This document shows positions 33,345-42,498 of a stretch of DNA of 64,000 nt, one piece after another; the first letter of the stretch is position 1; each line of letters begins with the position of its first letter. The position numbers and the translations under genes were made by a program. Below the pieces are notes generated by a model. That model searched no databases, was not told the DNA's origin, and saw only the letters and a list, made by a program, of their open reading frames with translations. The DNA is from Polaribacter sp. BM10 (GTDB taxonomy: Bacteria > Bacteroidota > Bacteroidia > Flavobacteriales > Flavobacteriaceae), in the NCBI RefSeq assembly GCF_002005425.1, contig NZ_CP019704.1, forward strand, positions 1,570,001 to 1,634,000, in the 5' to 3' direction.

Positions 33345-34834
33345 TGGTTTTAGAATACATCGTAATTATCATTTATTCTATATCTCTTTTGCTTATTTTA
33401 ATGTACGCAATAGCTCAATTAAATTTACTTTTTAATTACTTAAAAGCAAGAAAGAAAGAAGATACATCAGAAAAACTAGATTTTTCTAACCCAAAAGAAA
33501 TTCCGTTTGTTACCATACAATTGCCTGTTTACAACGAGTTGTATGTAATGAAACGCTTGCTAAAGAATATTGCTAAAATTGAATATCCTTTAGACAAATT
33601 AGAAATTCAGGTCTTAGACGACTCTACAGATGAATCTGTAGAAACTACTGCGAAACATATCAAAGAAATTCAAGATAAAGGAATAGATATACAACACATT
33701 CAAAGAACCAACAGACAAGGTTTTAAAGCTGGTGCTTTAAAAGAAGGTTTAAAAATTGCCAAAGGAGAATTCATAGCCATTTTTGATGCCGATTTTTTAC
33801 CTCAAAAAGATTGGTTATTACAAACTGTACCTTATTTTAAAAATGAAAACATTGGTGTTGTGCAAACTCGTTGGGGACACATCAATAGAAATTACTCTAC
33901 ACTTACAAAAATACAAGCTTTTGCCTTAGATGCACATTTTACTTTAGAACAAGTTGGTAGAAATAGCAAAGGCCATTTTATCAATTTTAACGGTACTGCT
34001 GGTGTTTGGCGTAAAGAGTGTATTTATGATGCTGGTAATTGGGAAGGCGATACGTTAACCGAAGATTTAGATTTAAGTTACCGTGCACAATTGAAAAACT
34101 GGAAGTTTAAATATTTAGAACATGTAGAAACACCAGCAGAATTGCCAGTAATTATTAGTGCAGCTAGATCACAACAATTTAGATGGAACAAAGGTGGTGC
34201 AGAGAATTTTCAAAAAATGATGAAACGTGTTATAAAAAGTGATAATGTTTCTCTTAAAACTAAAATTCACAGTTTATTGCATTTACTAAACAGCTCTATG
34301 TTTACCTGTATTTTTTTAGTTGCCGTTTTAAGTATACCTATGTTATACATTAAAAACGAATACGAGCATCTTAAAATTTACTTTTATGTAATGAGTTTCT
34401 TCGTGGTAAGTTCGCTTATCTTTTTTATCTGTTATTGGCATATGTACAAGAATATTTATGGCAGCGGATTTAAAAATTTTATAAAATACATTGGTGCTTT
34501 CTTTACGTTTTTCTCTATTGCAATGGGTTTTTCTTTACATAATACTATTGCGGTTTTAGAAGGGCATTTAGGTAAGAAAAGTGAGTTTGTGAGAACTCCT
34601 AAATTTAATATTAAAACCATTAAAGACGGTTGGAAAAACAATAAATACATCAAAAAGAAACCTTCTATTCATGTTGTTTTAGAAGGTATTTTAGCTATTT
34701 ATTTTGTTTTTGGAATGTACAGTGCATTTGTAGTAGGAAATCAAGGTGGTGATTTCGGGTTGTTTCCTTTTCACTTTATGCTTTTTGTAGGTTTTAGCTA
34801 CGTGTTTTTTAAATCTGTTTTTTCTAAAGCATAA
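33344..34834 (+). CDS. Processive-type GT2 glycosyltransferase, membrane-bound
   Basis: A 496-residue integral-membrane glycosyltransferase. One helix at 3-28 is followed by the GT-A domain (about 50-290): VTIQLPVYNELYVMKRLL, LDDSTDES (first Asp), AIFDADFLPQ (DxD), TEDLDLSYRAQ and QQFRWNKGG. The latter is the QxxRW motif of processive beta-glycosyltransferases such as cellulose synthase, and of glucosylceramide-synthase-like enzymes. Four more helices lie at about 305-325, 345-365, 385-405 and 450-490. It sits between a DPM-like enzyme and a GT-C-like enzyme with TAATG junctions on both sides. The product could be a polysaccharide or glycolipid. Confidence 0.88.
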   Translation: MVLEYIVIIIYSISLLLILMYAIAQLNLLFNYLKARKKEDTSEKLDFSNPKEIPFVTIQLPVYNELYVMKRLLKNIAKIEYPLDKLEIQVLDDSTDESVETTAKHIKEIQDKGIDIQHIQRTNRQGFKAGALKEGLKIAKGEFIAIFDADFLPQKDWLLQTVPYFKNENIGVVQTRWGHINRNYSTLTKIQAFALDAHFTLEQVGRNSKGHFINFNGTAGVWRKECIYDAGNWEGDTLTEDLDLSYRAQLKNWKFKYLEHVETPAELPVIISAARSQQFRWNKGGAENFQKMMKRVIKSDNVSLKTKIHSLLHLLNSSMFTCIFLVAVLSIPMLYIKNEYEHLKIYFYVMSFFVVSSLIFFICYWHMYKNIYGSGFKNFIKYIGAFFTFFSIAMGFSLHNTIAVLEGHLGKKSEFVRTPKFNIKTIKDGWKNNKYIKKKPSIHVVLEGILAIYFVFGMYSAFVVGNQGGDFGLFPFHFMLFVGFSYVFFKSVFSKA

Positions 34835-36210
34835 TGGCTTTTTTAAAAAAATACACCACAGCATTTGCAGTTTGTTTAAGTATAATTGCTTATTTTCTTT
34901 TTGCATATTTTATTGAAAGAACTGCTTTTTATACCGTGTGTTTTTTATGGTTTTCTTTGTTTACCGGTTTTTATATACTGATAAAAAACAAACAAACTTC
35001 TTTTGAAACATTAGCTGCAATTGCCATTGTATTTCGCTTGGTTTTTCTATTCTCGATTCCGAATCTATCACAAGATTTTTATCGATTTATTTGGGATGGA
35101 AGAATGCTATTAAACGGCTTTAATCCGTATTTATCTTTACCAGAAACTTTTATCCAACAAAACATACAGCCCATTGCAGATGCAAAAGAATTGTATGCTG
35201 GTATGGGTTCTTTAAACGGAAGTCATTTTACCAATTACCCGCCATTAAATCAGTTATGTTTTTTTATTGCTGCACTATTTGCTAGCAAGAGCATCTTCGG
35301 GTCTGTAATTGTTTTAAGAACGCTAATTATTTTAGCAGATTTAGGAATTCTATACTTCGGAAAAAAACTTCTACAAAATTTAAACTTACCAATTAAAAAC
35401 ATTTTTTGGTATGTATTAAATCCGTTTATAATTATAGAAATGACTGGTAATCTGCATTTCGAATCTGTAATGCTCTTTTTCTTAGTTTGGGCCTTGTATA
35501 AATTGCAGCAACAAAAATGGATTTTTGCAGCCATATTAATTGCATGTTCGGTTTCGGTAAAATTAATTCCGTTGTTATTTTTACCATTATTTTTTCAATG
35601 GTTTGTTCATAGTAAAGTAAAAGAAAACTGGATGGGTTTTAAAATCAATTTAAAAGGGTTCTTAAAATTTATAGCATTTAATAGTATCATTTTAATTGTA
35701 ACGGCTTTGTTATTCCTACCATTTTTCTCATCAGAATTAATTGATAACTATTCTAATTCGGTTGGTTTGTGGTTTCGTAACTTTGAATTTAATGCAAGTT
35801 TTTACTATATCTTTCGAGAAATAGGCTACCTTTTTAGAGGTTACAACGAAATTGCTATCATTGGTAAAATAACACCTGTTTTAACAATACTTTTTTTACT
35901 GTATCTAACTTTTTTTAGAAAAAATAAAGGCAACATTCAGTTAATTACTGCGATGCTATTTGGTTTGTGTTTTTATTATTTTACCGCAACAACCGTGCAT
36001 CCTTGGTACGTTGCTACTCCGTTAATTTTAAGTGTATTTACAAAATATAAGTTTCCGGTAGTATGGTCTTTACTAATAATTTTAACGTATCAAGCCTATG
36101 CAAATACACCTTGGCAAGAAAACTTATGTATTGTTTTCTTAGAGTATTTTGTGCTTTATTCTTTTATAAGTTACGAACTTTGGCAAGACTATAAAATGAA
36201 GAAATTGTAA
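34834..36210 (+). CDS. Multi-spanning polyprenyl-phosphate sugar transferase (GT-C, mannosyltransferase-like)
   Basis: A 458-residue membrane protein with roughly eleven predicted helices. The first extracytoplasmic loop has LSQDFYRFIWDGRMLLNG with an Asp pair, and after it NPYL, as in DUF2029/GT87 and MptA-type GT-C enzymes, which use lipid-linked sugars on the outer face of the inner membrane. A later loop has TTVHPWYVATPL, another conserved motif of this group. It ends the four-gene series. The DPM-like enzyme two genes upstream could supply its donor. The specific linkage is inference. Confidence 0.8.
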   Translation: MAFLKKYTTAFAVCLSIIAYFLFAYFIERTAFYTVCFLWFSLFTGFYILIKNKQTSFETLAAIAIVFRLVFLFSIPNLSQDFYRFIWDGRMLLNGFNPYLSLPETFIQQNIQPIADAKELYAGMGSLNGSHFTNYPPLNQLCFFIAALFASKSIFGSVIVLRTLIILADLGILYFGKKLLQNLNLPIKNIFWYVLNPFIIIEMTGNLHFESVMLFFLVWALYKLQQQKWIFAAILIACSVSVKLIPLLFLPLFFQWFVHSKVKENWMGFKINLKGFLKFIAFNSIILIVTALLFLPFFSSELIDNYSNSVGLWFRNFEFNASFYYIFREIGYLFRGYNEIAIIGKITPVLTILFLLYLTFFRKNKGNIQLITAMLFGLCFYYFTATTVHPWYVATPLILSVFTKYKFPVVWSLLIILTYQAYANTPWQENLCIVFLEYFVLYSFISYELWQDYKMKKL

Positions 36211-36276
36211 AATTACAGCGAACTTCTTCTTATCTACTGAGTTTTTTGTATTTTGGTCACTAATTTTTTACCATAT

Positions 36277-37305
36277 ATGAAAAGACTTACAATAAAAGAC
36301 ATAGCTAAACAATTTGGCGTATCTATTTCAACGGTTTCTAAAGCGCTGAACGACAGTTATGAAATTAGCGTAAGTACTAAAGAAAAAATTCAGAAATACG
36401 CAAAAGAAAACAATTACAAACCTAACTTTAATGCGTTAAGTCTTAAAAACAGGTCTACTAAAACAATTGGTATTATTATACCAAATATGTTAAACTACTT
36501 TTTTGCACAAGTATTTAATGGTATCGAAAAAGTTGCTAACGAAAAAGGCTACAAAATTATTTCTTGTATTTCTAACGAATCTTATGACAAGGAAGTAGAA
36601 ACTATGGAAATGCTTTCTAACGGAAGTATCGATGGATTTATACTTTCTTTGGCAGAAGAAACCGTGTTAAAAAACGACTTTAAACATTGCCAAGATATTT
36701 TAGACAACGGCACACCCATTGTAATGTTTGATAGAGTTGCAGAAATTATTAATTGTGATAAAGTTATTACAGACGATTTTAAAGGTGCTTCTAAAACTGT
36801 AAAATACTTAGCAAAAGCTGGTAGTAAAAACATTGCATTTATCTCTACAATTAGCAATTTAGAAATTGGTAAAAAAAGACATCAAGGTTATTTAAAAGGT
36901 TTAGAAAAAGCTGGTTTGCCGGTGAATAATAAACTAATTATAAATATTATCGAAGAAGATTATAAAAAATACGAAAGTATTTTAGCTCCTATTTTTGATG
37001 CAAATGAAATAGATGCAGTGATTGCGACAGACGAATCTTCTGCAATTGCGGCAATGAAAATTGCACAGAAAAAAGGTCTAAAAGTACCCGAAAATTTTGC
37101 AGTTGTTAGTTTTTCTAACGGAATTTTAGCGAGACATTCTCAACCCAAAATGACTACTGTGAGTCAGCACGGAGAAAAAATGGGTGCAACTGCAGCAAAA
37201 CTATTAATTGAAAGATTAGAAAACAAAGCGGCTCCTAAAGACCAACCTAAAACGGTAATTATTAAAACAGATTTAGTAGAACGAAACTCTACTAAAAAAT
37301 CTTAA
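36277..37305 (+). CDS. LacI-family transcriptional regulator
   Basis: A 342-residue DNA-binding repressor. The in-frame TTG 24 bp upstream is not used; MKRLTIKDIAKQFGVSIST is the canonical N terminus of the LacI helix-turn-helix (about 1-50, with STVSKALND and YKPNFNALSLKN hinge). The periplasmic-binding-protein-like domain follows (TIGIIIPNMLNYFFAQVFNG onward), with DAVIATDESSAIAAMKIAQ and VVSFSNGILARHSQP. The effector is likely a sugar or sugar phosphate but cannot be named. It lies 4 bp before the HAD hydrolase gene, so the two are probably an operon. Confidence 0.92.
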   Translation: MKRLTIKDIAKQFGVSISTVSKALNDSYEISVSTKEKIQKYAKENNYKPNFNALSLKNRSTKTIGIIIPNMLNYFFAQVFNGIEKVANEKGYKIISCISNESYDKEVETMEMLSNGSIDGFILSLAEETVLKNDFKHCQDILDNGTPIVMFDRVAEIINCDKVITDDFKGASKTVKYLAKAGSKNIAFISTISNLEIGKKRHQGYLKGLEKAGLPVNNKLIINIIEEDYKKYESILAPIFDANEIDAVIATDESSAIAAMKIAQKKGLKVPENFAVVSFSNGILARHSQPKMTTVSQHGEKMGATAAKLLIERLENKAAPKDQPKTVIIKTDLVERNSTKKS

Positions 37306-37309
37306 ATAA

Positions 37310-38113
37310 ATGGATTTAAGTAACGTAAAACTAGTAGTTTCTGATATGGACGGAACACTACTAAACTCAAAAGGAGAAGTTAGTCCGTTATTTTTCAAAC
37401 TTTTTAAAAAGCTACAAGAAAAAAACATCACATTTTGTGCCGCTAGTGGAAGACAATACCACAGTATTGTAGATAAATTAGCTACAATTAAAGATGACAT
37501 TTATGTTATTGCAGAAAATGGAGCAATTGCAAAAAAAGCAGATAAAATATTACTACAAGAATCTTTAGAAGCTTCTAAGATTGAGAAAATTATTCCGATT
37601 TTAAGAGACATAGAAGATACCAATTTTGTTTTATGCACCAAAGACGCTGCTTTTATAGAAAGTAAAGACGAGCGTTTTATTGGTTATTTTAAAGAATATT
37701 ACCATAATTATAACAAAGTAGACGACTTATTAGATGTTGTAAAACACACACCTATTTTAAAAATAGCCGTGTATAACTTTAAATCATCAGAAGCTTATAT
37801 TTTACCAGCAATAAAACATTTAGAAAATGAATATCTTTTAAAAGTTTCTGGTAAAAATTGGTTAGATATTTCTACAGACAAAGCCAATAAAGGCAATGCT
37901 TTAAGACAAGTTCAAAACTTATTAAATGTCTCTAAAAAAGAAACTATGGTTTTTGGTGATTACCATAACGATATTGAAATGCTAAAAGAAGCTGCTTTTA
38001 GTTTTTCTATGGAAAATGCTCATAAAGACATCACAGAAATTGCAAATTATGCGACTACAAGTAATGATAATTTTGGAGTAGAAAGTGTTTTAGAAAAATT
38101 AGTTAAGGCTTAA
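37310..38113 (+). CDS. HAD-IIB (Cof-type) sugar-phosphate phosphatase
   Basis: A 267-residue cytosolic HAD hydrolase. Motif I is VSDMDGTLLNSKGEVSP (nucleophile Asp near 11), motif II is the Ser/Thr in CAASGRQY, motif III Lys is in the DKANKGNAL helix and motif IV is VFGDYHNDIEML with the metal Asp pair. The C2B cap lies between about 85 and 185. Cof-type enzymes dephosphorylate sugar phosphates or cofactors such as FMN or PLP. It follows the LacI-type regulator and may be under its control. Its 3' end faces the YjbQ gene with 3 bp between stops. Confidence 0.9.
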   Translation: MDLSNVKLVVSDMDGTLLNSKGEVSPLFFKLFKKLQEKNITFCAASGRQYHSIVDKLATIKDDIYVIAENGAIAKKADKILLQESLEASKIEKIIPILRDIEDTNFVLCTKDAAFIESKDERFIGYFKEYYHNYNKVDDLLDVVKHTPILKIAVYNFKSSEAYILPAIKHLENEYLLKVSGKNWLDISTDKANKGNALRQVQNLLNVSKKETMVFGDYHNDIEMLKEAAFSFSMENAHKDITEIANYATTSNDNFGVESVLEKLVKA

Positions 38114-38116
38114 CTA

Positions 38117-38539
38117 CTAAACACCAAAAGCTGTTAGAACAATAGAACGAGATCCACCATTATTTCTGTGTTCACCTAAGTAAACACCTTGCCAAATACC
38201 TAAATTTAAGACTCCTTTAGTTATGGGTATTTCTACAAAAGAGCCTAAAAGTGATGCTTTAATATGTGCGGGCATATCATCGCTACCTTCGTAAATATGC
38301 TCATAATAAGCCGCATTTTCTGGCACTAAAATATTTATATGTTTTTCAAAATCTGATCTTACAGTGACATCTGCATTTTCATTTATGGTTAAACTAGCAG
38401 ATGTATGCTTTATAAATACCTTTAAAATTCCTTTTTCAATTTTTCTAAATGCCGGAAATTCCGCTATAATTATATCCGTAATTAAATGAAAACCTCTTAC
38501 ATAAGGTTTTAGGCGAATTTCTTTTTGTTCAAAAATCAT
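38117..38539 (-). CDS. YjbQ-family (secondary thiamine-phosphate synthase-type) protein
   Basis: A 140-residue UPF0047/YjbQ protein. Features are the N-terminal strand EIRLKPYVRGFHLITDII, the FIKHTSASLTINENADVTVR segment and the tail GVLNLGIWQGVYLGEHRNNG with RSIVLTAFG. The family has a conserved glutamate-histidine metal site and is annotated as thiamine-phosphate synthase in some organisms, but the in vivo role is not firmly known. Its start lies 2 bp after the nitrilase stop, so the two are probably co-transcribed. Size is standard. Confidence 0.88.
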   Translation of the reverse strand: MIFEQKEIRLKPYVRGFHLITDIIIAEFPAFRKIEKGILKVFIKHTSASLTINENADVTVRSDFEKHINILVPENAAYYEHIYEGSDDMPAHIKASLLGSFVEIPITKGVLNLGIWQGVYLGEHRNNGGSRSIVLTAFGV

Positions 38540-38541
38540 AC

Positions 38542-39495
38542 TTAATCTTTATAAGAAACAGTACTTTGTCTTTCTCTGTTTACCTGCAATTTGGTAATAT
38601 CTGGTCTCGAATAATGCCCAACAACATCAAAGTTTTGTCTTTCTTCTAAAACTCTATTAAAATCTAAAGTTTCGATAATTAAACCTTCTTTGTGTAAAAC
38701 AGGTTCAACCAACCATTCTCCGTTAGGAGCTGCAATACAAGAACCTCCATTTGCTAAAACAGCAGGTGCTTTTTCTAAAATTTTATCTAAATGCGGTGTT
38801 TCTGTAGGAAAATCTTTTGTACTCATTAAACTAGATACAGAAATTACATAAGAACGAGATTCTCTTGCTATAAATCGTGTAATATCTTTTGTATTGTAAT
38901 CGCTACCAGGCCAAACAGCAATATGTAAATTTTCACCTAAACCATATAAAGCGGTTCTAGGTAAAGGCATCCAGTTCTCCCAACAATTTAAGCCTCCAAC
39001 GGTAAATTCTTTTAACGGATGTACTTGTAAACCATTTCCGTCTCCTGGTGCCCAAGTTAAACGTTCTTCGTACGTTGGCTGTAATTTTCTGTGGACAGAT
39101 TTTACAATTCCATCAGCATTGATATAAACTAAAGAAGCGTAAATGCTATGTCCGCCTCTATTTTGAGCACGTTCCATAATTCCTAAATAGACAGCAATTT
39201 TATATTCTTTAGATAAATCGCAAATAGTGTCTAATTCGCCTTTTTCTATGGTAATTGAATTTCTAACATAATGTGCATGAATTTCTTTTTGAACCTTAGA
39301 ATCCCAAGCAGCACCATCTGTTAAAGAAACCCAAAACGGATATCCTGGTAACAAAGCTTCACCAAAAACAATGAGTTCGCAATTTTCTTTTGAAGCATCT
39401 ACAATCGATTTTTGTATTTTTTCGATTGTCTTTTCTTTGTTTAACCAAACTGGTGAAATTTGTGCCAATGCAACTTTTAGTAAATTGTTTTTCAT
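38542..39495 (-). CDS. Nitrilase-superfamily carbon-nitrogen hydrolase
   Basis: A 317-residue C-N hydrolase with the catalytic triad Glu46 (VFGEALLPGYPFW), Lys137 (VHRKLQPTYEERLTW) and Cys171 (GGLNCWENWMPL). The CWEN motif and HRKLxPT are typical of true nitrilases and cyanide dihydratases rather than amidases or omega-amidases, although substrate is only inferred. It is cytosolic, with no signal peptide. The stop of the 193-residue exported protein gene lies a short distance upstream and YjbQ follows by 2 bp. Length is standard. Confidence 0.9.
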   Translation of the reverse strand: MKNNLLKVALAQISPVWLNKEKTIEKIQKSIVDASKENCELIVFGEALLPGYPFWVSLTDGAAWDSKVQKEIHAHYVRNSITIEKGELDTICDLSKEYKIAVYLGIMERAQNRGGHSIYASLVYINADGIVKSVHRKLQPTYEERLTWAPGDGNGLQVHPLKEFTVGGLNCWENWMPLPRTALYGLGENLHIAVWPGSDYNTKDITRFIARESRSYVISVSSLMSTKDFPTETPHLDKILEKAPAVLANGGSCIAAPNGEWLVEPVLHKEGLIIETLDFNRVLEERQNFDVVGHYSRPDITKLQVNRERQSTVSYKD

Positions 39496-39517
39496 AATTC
39501 TTGATTATCGTAAACTA

Positions 39518-40099
39518 TTAGTTTCGTTTTTTTATTTTCTTTCTGTTTTCAAAGCGAAATTCATTTAATTCATTCAACTCACTCTTCACCTTCGATTTCC
39601 AAACTTCTAAAACCTTTAAATTATTACCACTATTTGTTTCATTTATGAATCTCATTCGAATTTCGGCAAACTCATTCGATATTTCATTACTAATTAATTT
39701 CATCACTTCAAATCCCTTAACTAACTTCTTTTTTCCCAAAAAGAGCCTTTTCCTAAATTTTCTTGCTTGTATTTCTGCTAAATCGAACTGCAATTGCTGA
39801 AATTCTAGTTGCTTCTCTAAGTTATTAATTTTTGTAATATCTATATAAGAACCTTTCCCAATAAAAATATTCTCAACTCTACTATTCAGATTTTTTTTAA
39901 AAAAATCAAAACCTTTAGATTCGTATGAGATTAGAAACTGACTAAGAATAGCATCGTTATAGTTTTTTTTAATACTATAATCTTCTAAAGATAATTTTTC
40001 GGTTGCACTCCATCTTTTTTGTCCTTCTAAAAGCTCTTGTCCAGAAACTGGAAAAACAAATAATAAAAGTAAAAAAGCAAGGTTTATAAAATTTTTCAT
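39518..40099 (-). CDS. Exported protein of unknown function
   Basis: An open frame continues 21 bp upstream, but the ATG at 40099 (MKNFINLAFLLLLFVFPVSG) begins a clean signal peptide and is preferred; the upstream frame would overlap the DUF2797 gene. The mature protein, about 173 residues, is helical and charged with LEKQLEFQQLQFDLAEIQAR and WKSKVKSELNELNEFRFE, suggesting a coiled coil. It has no Cys and no recognised domain. It lies between the nitrilase and DUF2797 genes in the same direction. Confidence 0.6.
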   Translation of the reverse strand: MKNFINLAFLLLLFVFPVSGQELLEGQKRWSATEKLSLEDYSIKKNYNDAILSQFLISYESKGFDFFKKNLNSRVENIFIGKGSYIDITKINNLEKQLEFQQLQFDLAEIQARKFRKRLFLGKKKLVKGFEVMKLISNEISNEFAEIRMRFINETNSGNNLKVLEVWKSKVKSELNELNEFRFENRKKIKKRN

Positions 40100-40109
40100 C
40101 ACTTCAAAT

Positions 40110-40901
40110 TTAAACCTCAATACTTACAACTAGACCTTCATTACTTCTTACGTTAAAAACAGTTTCGTCTTCGAAAATTAAATATTGCCCTTTTACACCA
40201 ACTAATTTACCTGTATATTTAGGCGTTTTAATAAGGTTTAAACTTTTAGGTTTCGTAGGATATTTACGTACAGGAAAATTGATGTTTGTTTCAGAATTAT
40301 TCTCGATAAAATATTCTTTTGCTTCGTCTGGTATAAACTCTTTTAACTTCTCTCTCCACTCGACTAAGTTTACATCTTCAATATCATTTTTAAGCATTTT
40401 ACGCCAATTGGTTTTATCTGCAACATGTTCTTTTAATGCAACCTCTGTAATACCAGCTAAATATCGATTTGGCACTTCTACAATTTCTATGGCTTCATGT
40501 GCACCTTGATCTATCCAACGGGTTGGCACTTGTTGTTTTCTTGTAACACCAACTTTTACATTACTAGAGTTGGCTAAATAAACAATATGCGGTTGTAATT
40601 GCACCTTTTTTTCGTAGGCTAAATCTCTATCTTCAATATCTAAATGTGCCTTACTTAATTCTGGTTTCATTATCCAATCACCAGCATTTGGCGTTTCAAA
40701 AAAGCAAGATTTACAAAAACCTTGTCTATAGATGGTTTTTTCTAAACCACAATTTAAACACTCGTAAGTAACAAAACTTAAAGATATTTCTTTGTTAATT
40801 AACTGATTCATGTTTAAAAAATCAGTTTTCATATCTAAATAATACTGAATTTCCTCTGCATTTTCGGTCATCATTTTTTTTAAAACTCCTTGGTAAATCA
40901 T
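40110..40901 (-). CDS. DUF2797 protein (zinc finger plus GIY-YIG-like)
   Basis: A 263-residue protein of the DUF2797 family. It begins MIYQGVLKKM, as is usual. A four-cysteine site CLNCGLEKTIYRQGFCKSCF lies near 49-68 and suggests zinc binding. A GIY-YIG-like strand set follows (HIVYLANSSNVKVGVTRKQQ and PTRWIDQGA) near 105-134. The family function is not established, though the architecture suggests nucleic acid binding or cleavage. It is monocistronic or the first gene of the leftward run. Confidence 0.85.
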   Translation of the reverse strand: MIYQGVLKKMMTENAEEIQYYLDMKTDFLNMNQLINKEISLSFVTYECLNCGLEKTIYRQGFCKSCFFETPNAGDWIMKPELSKAHLDIEDRDLAYEKKVQLQPHIVYLANSSNVKVGVTRKQQVPTRWIDQGAHEAIEIVEVPNRYLAGITEVALKEHVADKTNWRKMLKNDIEDVNLVEWREKLKEFIPDEAKEYFIENNSETNINFPVRKYPTKPKSLNLIKTPKYTGKLVGVKGQYLIFEDETVFNVRSNEGLVVSIEV

Positions 40902-40983
40902 CTCACAAATTTTAGTATTTTTAAACTTCGATTTTAAATTGCAAACTGCATAAAAATCGTACTAAACAAACTTACGAATTTCT

Positions 40984-42492
40984 ATGGCTTTTCAGATTAT
41001 CAATTCTATAATTTCTTGGTTTTTGAAGAAACGAAAACACCAAATTGAACTGTTTTTAAAGTACCCAAAAGATGTACAAAATGAATTACTTTTAAAATTG
41101 ATTCAAACTGCCAAACAAACTTCTTTTGGTAAAGAACATCATTTTAGTTCTATTAAAAATCATGCAGATTTTGCTAAACATGTTCCGATTCAGAAATACG
41201 AAACCTTTGAGCCGCTTATAGAAAACTGTAGAAAAGGCGAACAAAATATTTTTTGGCCGTCGCACATTAAATGGTTTGCAAAATCGAGTGGTACAACAAA
41301 TGCTAAAAGTAAATTTATACCCGTTTCTGATGATGCGCTAGAATATTGCCATATGAAAGCTGGTAAAGACATGTTGTGTTTATACATAAACAACAACCCT
41401 AAAACCCAACTTTTTACTGGTAAAGGCTTGCGTTTGGGTGGCAGCTCGGAAGTTTACCAAGACAATGGTTCTTATTTTGGCGATTTGTCTGCAATTATCA
41501 TCGAAAACATGCCTTTTTGGGCAGATTTTAGTTCAGCACCGAGTCAAGAAGTTGCTTTAATGAGCGATTGGGAAACAAAAATGGATGCAATTATTGATGA
41601 AACTATTAACGAAAATATTACAAGTTTAGCTGGTGTACCAAGTTGGATGTTGGTTCTTTTAAATCGTGTTTTAGAACGTTCTGGTAAAGACAATATTTTA
41701 GAAGTTTGGCCCAATCTAGAGGTTTACTTTCATGGTGGCGTTAACTTTAATCCGTACAGAGAACAATACAAAAAAATCATCCCTAAATCCGATTTTAAAT
41801 ACTACGAAATCTACAATGCTTCTGAAGGATTCTTTGCAATACAAGACAGAAATAACTCGAAGGAATTATTATTGATGTTAGATTACGGAATTTTCTATGA
41901 ATTTATTCCGATGATTGAATATAAAGGTGAAAGCTCGAATGCAATTACTTTAGCTGATGTTAAAAAAGATATTGATTACGCACTGGTTATTACTACAAAC
42001 GGTGGTTTATGGCGTTATTTAATTGGTGATACAATTCGATTTACATCTTTAGAACCTTATCGAATTAAAATTACAGGTAGAACCAAACATTATATTAATG
42101 TTTTTGGTGAAGAATTAAATATCGAAAATGTAGAAGATGCTCTTAAATTGGCTTGTGAAAAAACAGCTGCAACAATTGCAGATTATACCGTTGGACCAAT
42201 TTTTATGCAAGGAAAAGAAAAAGGTGGCCATGAATGGATTATTGAATTTATTAATAAACCAGAATCTATGGGGTATTTTTCTGAAGTTTTAGACAATGCA
42301 TTAAAGTCTATAAATTCTGATTACGAAGCTAAACGTTATTTAAACATTACATTAATGCCTCCTAAAGTTCATTTGGCTAAAGAAGGCTTGTTTTATAGTT
42401 GGTTAAAGAAAAAAGACAAACTTGGCGGACAACATAAAGTACCAAGATTGTCTAATTCTAGAGAGTTTATAGAAGAGCTGTTAAATTTATAA
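40984..42492 (+). CDS. GH3-family (auxin-responsive-like) acyl-adenylating protein
   Basis: A 502-residue protein of the GH3 family of acyl-adenylate/amide synthetases. Features include FAKSSGTTNAKSKFIPVS near 98-115 (the ATP/phosphate loop), YNASEGFFAIQD near 278-289, GGLWRYLIGDTIRFTS near 341-356 and GRTKHYINVFGEELN. Plant relatives conjugate amino acids to plant hormones; the bacterial substrate is unknown. It is transcribed alone, divergent from the DUF2797 gene and convergent with the next one (6 bp between stops). Full length. Confidence 0.88.
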   Translation: MAFQIINSIISWFLKKRKHQIELFLKYPKDVQNELLLKLIQTAKQTSFGKEHHFSSIKNHADFAKHVPIQKYETFEPLIENCRKGEQNIFWPSHIKWFAKSSGTTNAKSKFIPVSDDALEYCHMKAGKDMLCLYINNNPKTQLFTGKGLRLGGSSEVYQDNGSYFGDLSAIIIENMPFWADFSSAPSQEVALMSDWETKMDAIIDETINENITSLAGVPSWMLVLLNRVLERSGKDNILEVWPNLEVYFHGGVNFNPYREQYKKIIPKSDFKYYEIYNASEGFFAIQDRNNSKELLLMLDYGIFYEFIPMIEYKGESSNAITLADVKKDIDYALVITTNGGLWRYLIGDTIRFTSLEPYRIKITGRTKHYINVFGEELNIENVEDALKLACEKTAATIADYTVGPIFMQGKEKGGHEWIIEFINKPESMGYFSEVLDNALKSINSDYEAKRYLNITLMPPKVHLAKEGLFYSWLKKKDKLGGQHKVPRLSNSREFIEELLNL

Positions 42493-42498
42493 AACTAT

